Below are positions 56,990 to 64,000 of a stretch of 64,000 nt of DNA, one piece after another. Source of the DNA: Blastobasis lacticolella (lineage: Eukaryota > Arthropoda > Insecta > Lepidoptera > Blastobasidae); NCBI GenBank assembly GCA_905147135.1, contig LR990042.1:13879545-13943544 (forward strand). Direction: 5' to 3'. The notes beneath the pieces were generated by a model. The model did not search any database. It had not been told where the DNA came from and saw only the letters and a program-made list of their open reading frames with translations. Position 1 is the stretch's first letter. Each line of letters begins with the position of its first letter. Both the position numbers and the translations under genes were made by a program.

Positions 56990-57193
56990 TTTGATTGTTT
57001 GGTTGTATTAATAAGCTCAAAAATTACTACTTACTACTATTTAAAAATTCTTTCAATTATAGGAAGCTGCATTATCAGGGGGTTACATAGGCTATAATAG
57101 TTCTTCCCGAGATTCAATGTGGTTGCCACGGGAACGGGTCCGGAACGCTCTATTCTAATTTTACGCAGACGAAGATGCGGGCAAAAAAGCTAG
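56990..57193 (+). mobile_element. non-autonomous Helitron nested in the TA element
   Basis: Ends at CTAG (57190-57193) followed by T, with a small hairpin CGCA/TGCG (57164-57179) upstream. The interior carries familiar blocks: GAAAAGGTTTGATTGTTTGG, AGGAAGCTGCATTATCAGGG GGTTACATAGGCTAT and GTTGCCACGGGAACGGG. The 5' TC start is not clear, so the left end is approximate. Confidence 0.65.
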
Positions 57194-58428
57194 TCGAAAG
57201 TATGGCCAAATTATCTAATTCCTGAAATCATTTGACCACGAAAAGTGGATGGATCCTACCTCAATTTGAAAAGATACCGCAAAAGCTAAATAAATTATGT
57301 CTAGTTTCAAAAACGAATGACGAAACGAGTGTAGTTAGAGTTATCTAAAAAGCTTTTAGACTTATTTTTAAGTGTACGTCATATGAATCTTGTTTGTATT
57401 TGAGCTTGAAACCTAAGGAAGTTCTCATAAACGAGAGAAGACAGGAAAATGGTTATGAGTAGTATTAATTAAAAATAAAGGATTAGATTGATAATAAGAC
57501 AGCATAGGCATTTGCCTATGCCTTCAATTTTGAAGCTTCTTAAGAGACTGATTCTGTTTTGGCAAATTCTCAGATATATGTTCGATACCAAAGGCGTCCC
57601 CGACATAAACGACCTTTAACACCATCGACTTCAACAGCGAATAGAAAAACATTAAGCAAAGCCAACTAACAAAGTAGCTAAGGTCTGTGACAGATAATGT
57701 TTATCGACGCGATCTGCTGCTGCTGTTTTGCCTGACATCCGCTTGGTTTCTACCAAAGATGCAAATTAATAATAGTAAAAGCTAGAAAAGCTGAGGGTAG
57801 CACTAAAACCAGAATATTTAAGCCATAAAAATTAACTTCTCTGCTGAAGATTACAAATAAATTATTGTGGGATAGGAAAATTTGCAACGCCGGTTATTCA
57901 CTGCACCGCCGATTCTTCAGCATCTTTCTAATGGCGACTTTTAAATCATGGCAAAAGATAAAAGCTTGGAAATTGTTGACTATCCTTGTTATACACAATC
58001 TGTGGTAACAGAGGCCTCACATAGTGTAACTGTGTTACTGACGCTAATGCTTGAGATGGCTTCATTGGAATATGCAATCACGAACAGAAATCCATAATTT
58101 TTGTCTCAATAACAAGCAAACTAAAATAAAAAATGTTCTATTGATTATATGCTCTATTTTGATTATTCTGTTTTTTTATGCTATATTTCTTTAATTTTTA
58201 TATTTTAGTATAAAATAAGCTTGAATTTGTATTATTTTAAGAAAGTGTAAAAATTCTGTAAAAATTTAAAATTCCTATAAATTCAAAGCTCGGTAGAGCC
58301 CTCAAGATAACACATAATTCAAATATTTTTACATTTTTCATAATCTGTGTAAAATTACGCAAATTTTGATACCTCTTGCGATTGTGTAGCTTGAAATATT
58401 TTTTTTCTCATACATGGACGGGACACCC

Positions 58429-59435
58429 TAACGTACATACTCATAACGTCACGTCTTTTACACCCGAAATACAAAAGAAAACCGAAAGAGTAAATCCAAA
58501 TGTAATTGAGTTAATCGCAAAATTGTCGGCAACACTATCTGCAGAGGCTTTACAGTAAAATGGAGCACAGAACTCAATGCGGCATGTCAGCTACAATTCA
58601 TCATGGGCACGAACAATATACGGTCGCACATTTGTAGAATTAGACGACCAAGGTTGCGGCATACAATGCGACCATACTGTCTATGAGTGATAGGCGGATT
58701 ATCGTGATTCTAGCAATATTTTATGACTATGTGATGTCTTATGTAGTAGTCAGCGTATTTACAGGTACGAGGCTTACATGGCTAATGATAACGTACCTGC
58801 TTTTTACTTATAATTGTTATGAATAAGTGGTATCCCGTCTCTATTTCTCATAAATGCTAGTTGCATGTTTGAATCTTAAATATATGGTCAACAGATTTTA
58901 TGGACGAGACTTAGCCTTGATTGTGGATGGACACCTCCATATTGACTTTCCTTCAATCACGATTTTTTTAATGTAGCAAATGCTTCAGGACAAATTTTTT
59001 CGTCCACACGGTTAGCGCATCTTCCGTTCTACTTTGTAACAGCTCTTATACCATTCTGCTATTAGAAATCTTATCCCCATAATTTGAATGGAACATAAAT
59101 GGGTAAGCGTACTAAAAATCTGGGTCAGTGTGCAAAACACTATTACCCATTATCTGGTACACCTATGGGATCTCAAGACATTAGACAGCTTGTATAACAG
59201 TCGTTAGTGAAATGGATCGATGACGTTCTACTCTGCCGCGCACCGAAATGTACGTAGATTTTATAGACGCCAGTTAGAAGTTTACCTCTTGTGGTCATTA
59301 CTATTGTCGATGTATATAATCTTGAAGAATGCACCCCTTGAATGCAATCTCGAAATGCAAATTTATGGTAGCAATTCAATGCAATTTTTATTTGAAAGAA
59401 ATTTCATTCCCTTCGTTTTATTAAAACTGTTTCAG
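58429..59435. other. spacer, nothing recognised
   Basis: No gene. 59226-59243 (TTCTACTCTGCCGCGCACC) resembles the end of a minus-strand family B copy. It is followed at 59246 by the 22-base word shared with 18536. Confidence 0.35.
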
Positions 59436-59531
59436 GAAGCGAAGTTCGAAATGGAAGCAAGTTTGATGCTACAAAGTAAAAGCGCTGGCAGTTGCTCGCC
59501 GATATCCTTGTCAGCCAATTCCCTTGGTTAA
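59436..59531 (+). CDS. candidate coding exon, terminal or internal (weak)
   Basis: An acceptor TATTAAAACTGTTTCAG (AG at 59434-59435) is followed by 31 open codons: EAKFEMEASLMLQSKSAGSC then SPISLSANSLG and TAA (59529-59531). GC content is above the flanks. A poor donor CCTTG|GTTAAG at 59526 is an alternative end. Its natural frame does not fit the phase left by the donor at 44190, and no upstream partner exon is known. A dispersed repeat with chance splice sites is an alternative. Confidence 0.2.
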   Translation, partial: EAKFEMEASLMLQSKSAGSCSPISLSANSLG

Positions 59532-59667
59532 GTAGCAGGGATCCATCTTGCTTTCCTCGTAAATCTTCTTTCTAAAGTTTGCTTACATTGTCGTCTAAAT
59601 GTCTGTTTTTTTAACGAATTAGTAATCGTTCTAAAGTTTATAGCCCGATTTTGCTCTGTAGTAATTT

Positions 59668-59895
59668 GTGCGTCGGTGGCCTTACCTTGAGGGACTGGGT
59701 TTGAACCCTAGTGCCGCCAATGTGTAACCATTATCCAATCTCATCAGGTTCCTCTGATAATAGAGTCACGGAGGTCAGAAGTCAGATAGCAGTCGCTCCA
59801 CTGTAATTGATCTGCCAAATCCTGGATCATGATCAAGACGGGCCCTTGCGCGTGAGAGCGCAACCGGGATATTAATGCCAAGATGATTATTATTA
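59668..59895 (+). repeat. SINE family A, copy 6
   Basis: Shortened tRNA-like head (GTCGGTGGCCTTACCTTGAG, box B-like GGTTTGAACCCTAGTGCCGCC), then the body ATCCAATCTCATCAGGTTCC, GCAGTCGCTCCACTGTAATT and the tail ATTAATGCCAAGATGATTAT. The internal region between head and body is nearly absent. Confidence 0.8.
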
Positions 59896-60345
59896 CTTTG
59901 TTCTGTAGTAATTTGAACCTTTTGCTATGGTTTTGCTATACCCAAATCGTCCATTTACCTACCACCAAAGTTAAACCCTTTCACCTGCCGTTTCACTTCT
60001 CTCATAATCAAACTTCCTCATAGCCTCCATAAAATATGGCCAAAGTTGTTATTTCATATCATTTGGGAGTCCTAATCACGTAGCAATTGCTTACAAAGGC
60101 TTTACCGTCTTCAGAACCAGCGAAATATTACTCTGATAGATTAACCAATATACCTTTAGCTATGTAACAGGTGAAACTGAGCGAAATTGATATTTATCGC
60201 TGTCATATCTCACATTTACTCTAAGCGGAAATTGGCTCATTTAGCAGCATCTAATGAACCTGTGAAAGTAATGGGGAATCTTTAATTACCTATCTGTGGT
60301 AGGTCTGACGTAGATATTTTAATTAGTTCTTTTTTATACTAGCTA
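59896..60345. other. spacer, nothing recognised
   Basis: No gene or named repeat. Confidence 0.4.
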
Positions 60346-60349
60346 GCGG

Positions 60350-60412
60350 AATGGAAAAGGCCACCTGATGTAAGTGATCATCACCGCCCATAAACAACCT
60401 CAGTAACCCAGG
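60350..60412 (+). repeat. repeat family C fragment
   Basis: AAAGGCCACCTGATGTAAGT GATCATCACCGCCCATAAAC is a good match to the family core. Confidence 0.6.
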
Positions 60413-60892
60413 AATTGCGAGTGTATGGTCGGCTGAGATAGGTGTAGGCCCATTTATTTTCATTATTTAATATATTTTGCTGGAATGTTTAAATTAAAAT
60501 ACCAAAAAGTGTCTTTTGCTCTTGGTATTTTTCTATTAAAATAACGAAGAGTGGAACAAAAAGAGTAAAATGTTAAACAAAACACCTATTTGCCATTTTA
60601 AATACTTCATTATTGTTCGTTAGAAACGACCGGGTTTAAACTGTCCATAAAAAGAAAAACAAAAACTAGTTCCAGGTTTTATCGGTACTACTAAATTATA
60701 CAATGCTCTGCAATCTTCTTTGTCTTGTTTATCTTTTTCTCTTTTGTAGCTATTCTTTGAAGTTTTAAATTCTAAATATTGCATTATAAAAGCGAGTGGC
60801 GGTTTAGCATTGTAACAGTTTTAATTAGATTTGGACATAATATTTATGTTTTGGTAGTCACTTGCAGAGTAACGACCTCTCTATCTATACAG

Positions 60893-61222
60893 TAGTATAA
60901 AACAAAGTTGCTTCCCGCCGTCTGTCCGTATAATAATAATAGTTCTTTATTCACATAAGATTTATACATTTCTTAGTTACAATTTTAATATGCATATTAT
61001 ATTTGTACATATGAATTGTTGAACTCTGATATCCAGACTAGGCACAAGCCTGTATCTTGGAGATCAGTATGTATATGTGTGAGTAAGATGTTTTAAACTA
61101 CTCAACGGATTTTAATACGGTTTCAACAATAGATACAGTGATACAAGAGGAAGGTTTATAATAAAAGGGTATGTAGGGGTAATGTTGGTGTACGATAACC
61201 AAGTCGCACCGGGTCCACTAGT
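60893..61222 (-). repeat. family G copy interrupted by a nested insertion
   Basis: Left part 60893-60950 (TATAAAACAAAGTTGCTTCC CGCCGTCTGTCCGTA) and right part 61089-61222 (TTTAAACTACTCAACGGATT TTAATACGG ... AAGTCGCACCGGG) are the two halves of family G in inverted orientation; between them lies an unrelated 138-base insert. Confidence 0.75.
60951..61088 (-). mobile_element. LINE-like 3' end inserted into family G
   Basis: On the minus strand it ends TCTTATGTGAATAAAGAACT ATTATTATT: a poly(A)-signal-like AATAAA and an ATT tail, as expected for a 5'-truncated retrotransposon. Interior includes CAGGCTTGTGCCTAGTCTGG. The fragment at 22.65 kb has a similar end. Confidence 0.6.
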
Positions 61223-61857
61223 TAAGTATATTTAGTAGAAAGATATTGATCAAAGAGATTGAAAAGTTTGCTACCTTCGACCTTCAAGACTGAAAAGTTT
61301 AGCAAAAATGTTTTCCTGCCTTTTTGGTATTTATCAATTTCTCGAACACTTCTTGAACACGTTACTCTAAGAGAATGGCCCTTCGTGGCAGAGTGGCGAG
61401 AACGCCGCCTTGTAGGCGACCTCGGTTGGAATCCCTCTCGGAATCTTATACCAATGGAATTTCCTACTACTTAACTACGTACAGATCATACGATCCCGGC
61501 TATGGTTGCCGATTGCATGTCACAAGCCACCTTAAAGGCTCCTTGGACGACTAGAAACTCTGACTCCTCACACAATTACTTTAAGTATAAACATAGCCTC
61601 TTCATCCTTCTCACAAATCTTCTGAGAGAAAATTACGCCTAATCTTAAAAAAATACTGCTCTATTGTGAGTTGATTAATTAGATTTCAGCACATTCTTCT
61701 CCGAATTCGTTCCACAACATACTAAGGTTTCACGATATAAGGAGGCTTTCTTTAAATTTGCCTACCTTATCTACATGGATGCATTGGTATTCATAAACTC
61801 CGTGTGTGATTGGAAGCTGTATCATGTGCATAGATGGTCGTATAACGAGTAAGTCGA
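61223..61857. other. spacer with a tRNA-like stretch
   Basis: 61385-61440 has box A-like TGGCAGAGTGG and box B-like GGTTGGAATCC about 35 bases apart and a potential anticodon-like loop TTGTA between CGCC/GGCG. Stems are too poor for a working tRNA, so a SINE head or chance is more likely. Confidence 0.3.
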
Positions 61858-62188
61858 GTGGTGTCCGGCAGAGTAAAATACATATAGCACCAACCCCTTC
61901 TGTTCACGGGTGTCGTACAATCAGCTGCAGTATAAACGGACCCGACAGCATACATTTAATTTACCTATTGGTTCTTTCACTGTGTAGCTGACTCTACTAG
62001 GCGAGTAATGTCTCAGTGGTAGACAAGCTAGGACTTTCATCTGCCGTAGATTAGATAATGAGCAGAAGCGTTATCTATTGTGTGTTTTTACCACTGACGA
62101 CCGGTCAAGTGTGAAAATTATTACAAAACACGGTACTAATGTGGAGGAGGCTCAAGTCCAGCAGTGGACTGTTGTGAGCTGTTGATGT
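61858..62188 (+). repeat. family B, copy 7, diverged interior
   Basis: Head GGTGTCCGGCAGAGTAAAAT ... CACGGGTGTCGTACAATC and tail GGAGGAGGCTCAAGTCCAGC AGTGGACTGTTGTGAGCTG are clear. The interior contains about 80 extra or replaced bases compared with the copies at 19.5 and 22.4 kb. Confidence 0.65.
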
Positions 62189-62464
62189 TTTGATATGTAA
62201 CTTGACCGCAACATTCAGAAGCCACATTCATGTCAAATTAATACAAGTAAAGAGGAAATTTCCTTTGGTGTCCCCGAATTGGAGCACATAGCTTTGATTG
62301 CGCATAGTTACTGGTCGGTACTAGCCGTAATCAAGCGGCTTTAGACAAGGCCTTTGTGCCTGTGGATTATATAACGTGTAGGTATGTTACGTAACATAAT
62401 AATAGCGAATGATCGTTATTATTTCTAGTATGATAAATTTAAAGACAAATTGAAATATGACAAC

Positions 62465-62735
62465 AAATATTGGGTCATCATTATCATCATATTAGCCAGA
62501 AGACGCTCACTGCTGGAAACAGGACTCACCCAGAGACTTCCACAAAGGCCGGTCCTGTGCTTTCCGCATCCAGCTGGTACCTGCGATCTTTACCAGGTCG
62601 TCGGTCCACCTTGTGGGCACCCACTGCGTCTTCCGGTACGTGGTCGCCACTCAAGAACTCTACTGCCCCATTGGTCAATATTTGTGTACAGGTTTTATAA
62701 ATCTGAGATATTATTTTATTTGTGCGTTGAAACAC
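62465..62735 (-). mobile_element. LINE C-terminal coding fragment
   Basis: On the minus strand, GSRVLEWRPRTGRRS, then a frameshift before TTW and RSQVPAGCGKHRTGLCGSLW, correspond to the 'VLEWRPRTG.RSVGRPP.RW.DD' C-terminus of an RTE-like LINE, ending near a GATGATAATGATG tail (62475-62490). The copy is 5'-truncated and frameshifted. Confidence 0.6.
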
Positions 62736-64000
62736 ACATTTTGATTAAACTCCTCATTAAGTAGCCACAGAAATATAAATACCTATTATTTTATTTCGAT
62801 TTAAAGTAACTGGTACATCAGTTTTCAGAAACTTTGCGTAGTACCCGCGGGAACCTAATTTAACGGTAACTTAACCGCGGGCAGCAGCTATCTAATTAGA
62901 ATTAACTTATGCACACAGGTTCGCCCGGAATTTATTATCTCTCGACTTCCTCCTAATAGTACAAAAGCACACATTTACTAATTCAAAAGCATCATAATCG
63001 TAGATCATAGATTGGATTCCAATTTCATCAGATTTAATGAATAGGCTGTTTCAGTATAACGTATCGCTACAATGATAACAATTAAATATAAAAAATGTGG
63101 ACTCCTTGTTCCATACCAGGTTTTCTGTTTTCTTTTTCATTCCAGACTCTGACTTTAAATTGGCGGATTCTCTTCTGTCAGAAATTTTCAACAGGCTTCT
63201 TAGATACTGTTTTTTAGGTTGACGAATAAGGAGATAAAAATCTGCAAATTTTATATTAAAAGTATTTTTGGCGTAATAGGCCTAAACTCAGTCAAAGCAG
63301 GTGATTGGATTTATTTTTCCCGGTTTATGTATGTATGTCATCTCTTTATTGCATCATTATATAACAATATGGTTTATAATGAAAAGGCGAGCTTATCCCA
63401 CAACGGGATTTCTTCCAGCTAACCATTGATAAGCCAAGAAGACCTTTGATGAAGGCAATTTTGAGTAAAAACAATTTACTATTAAGAATGTACTAGAAGT
63501 CTGTTCGGTTTGCCTGGACGTGAGCTCATGTTAGGTAGACGTATAATACTTGCAAACATATTTTCTTCCAGATTTTCCTTGTAATGGGTTCGATTTAACC
63601 TTCAAATTTATGCTCTGTGATTTTTAGCAACCAGTCCGTTTACCTATTTTAAACTGTTTTTTTGTAACACTTTTGTACGTTACCCTAAAATTTCTTTTTT
63701 TACGTCCATTCGTCAACAGTTTACATTAGACCGAAGATTCGTTTACTTATATTTTTTTACGTGGTTCTGCTGTATTTTTTAAATATTACAACATTTTAAG
63801 GTATCTTTAATTTTCATCCCGTTTTCAATACGAAATGATAGGAGAAATATTAATATTTATTTCGCATCATCACTTATCACCAGATAAGATGACGTTCAAA
63901 TGGCTGCATTGTTTAAAAAACTAGTAATTACTACTACGCAATTACTACGCAATTCTATTAAGTTGTGACAACGCACCAGAGTTTGCAATTATGTTACATG
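62736..64000. other. AT-rich DNA, nothing recognised
   Basis: No gene, named repeat or convincing exon. A segment at 63145-63192 lies between CTTTTTCATTCCAG and TTTTCAACAG but has no donor. Confidence 0.4.

Larger units (their letters stand above)
56109..58428. mobile_element. 2.3-kb DNA transposon with TA target duplication
   Basis: Starts GGGTGTCCCG (56109) after TA and ends CGGGACACCC (58428) before TA. The inverted similarity continues about 160 bases inward: CGCAAGACCT..AAATTTGCGTAATT on the left matches CGCAAGAGGT..AAATTTGCGTAATT on the right strand-reversed, and later GGGTTCTACCGATCTTT matches GGGCTCTACCGAGCTTT. A TA duplication points to the Tc1/mariner group. The interior (56470-58240) shows no intact transposase, so it is non-autonomous or decayed, and a Helitron copy sits inside at about 56990-57193. 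Confidence 0.7.

Noticed and set aside
61385..61440. tRNA-like stretch with TGGCAGAGTGG and GGTTGGAATCC
   Set aside because: D and T stems are too poor for a functional tRNA; kept only as a note.
1..64000. CRISPR array, operon, prophage or rRNA
   Set aside because: No regularly spaced identical repeats with spacers, no dense ORFs and no conserved rRNA words; the sequence is animal nuclear DNA.

Overview
The window is AT-rich, intron-rich animal DNA that looks like the nuclear genome of a moth or butterfly (Lepidoptera). The evidence is the repeat content: short non-autonomous Helitrons ending in a GC hairpin plus CTAG, tRNA-derived SINEs, the common lepidopteran short repeat with a CACCTGATG-type core, and LINE 3' ends of the 'GGGGGAGGCCTTTGCCCAGC' type. 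I see no prokaryotic gene organisation, no rRNA and no convincing functional tRNA. Family names rest on remembered hallmarks, not on a search.

Only two coding regions are well supported, both on the + strand and head to tail at 42.7-44.2 kb. The first is the last exon of a gene encoding a small, charged, helix-rich protein (117 aa from the ATG at 42685), with poly(A) signals at 43245 and 43377. The second starts at 43469, about 90 bases beyond that poly(A) signal, and is a 240-aa Ser/Arg/Pro-rich first coding exon, probably spliced at 44190. I recognise neither protein.

Three upstream segments may belong to the first gene. A 57-base exon-like segment at 10912-10968 has strong splice sites on both sides and joins the 42668 exon in frame. 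An ATG-initiated segment at 1146-1212 ends in a strong donor, fits the 57-base exon in phase and would add a mitochondrial-presequence-like N-terminus. A CpG-rich block at 16190-16389 ends in a donor and follows a stretch with two TGACGTCA sites, so it could be an alternative promoter and first exon. If all hold, the gene spans more than 42 kb with a 32-kb intron and alternative starts. This is inference.

Most of the rest is intronic or intergenic DNA with many diverged transposon fragments. These include at least six copies of one tRNA-derived SINE, seven of a second short repeat, LINE C-terminal coding fragments (1.5, 6.3, 8.7-9.4, 22.0, 38.1, 50.1, 53.0 and 62.5 kb) and two Helitrons with typical 3' ends. 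There is a 2.3-kb element with TA duplications and roughly 160-base inverted ends that carries a Helitron inside it (56.1-58.4 kb), two palindromic MITEs (14.65 and 48.88 kb), a three-way nested insertion at 60.9-61.2 kb, and an unusual about 1-kb array of a GAGCGAGCG-type motif (12.4-13.4 kb). I found no complete new biological system. The most unusual items are the long-range gene model, the 12.4-kb array, and an unidentified coding-like fragment on the minus strand at 24.6 kb.
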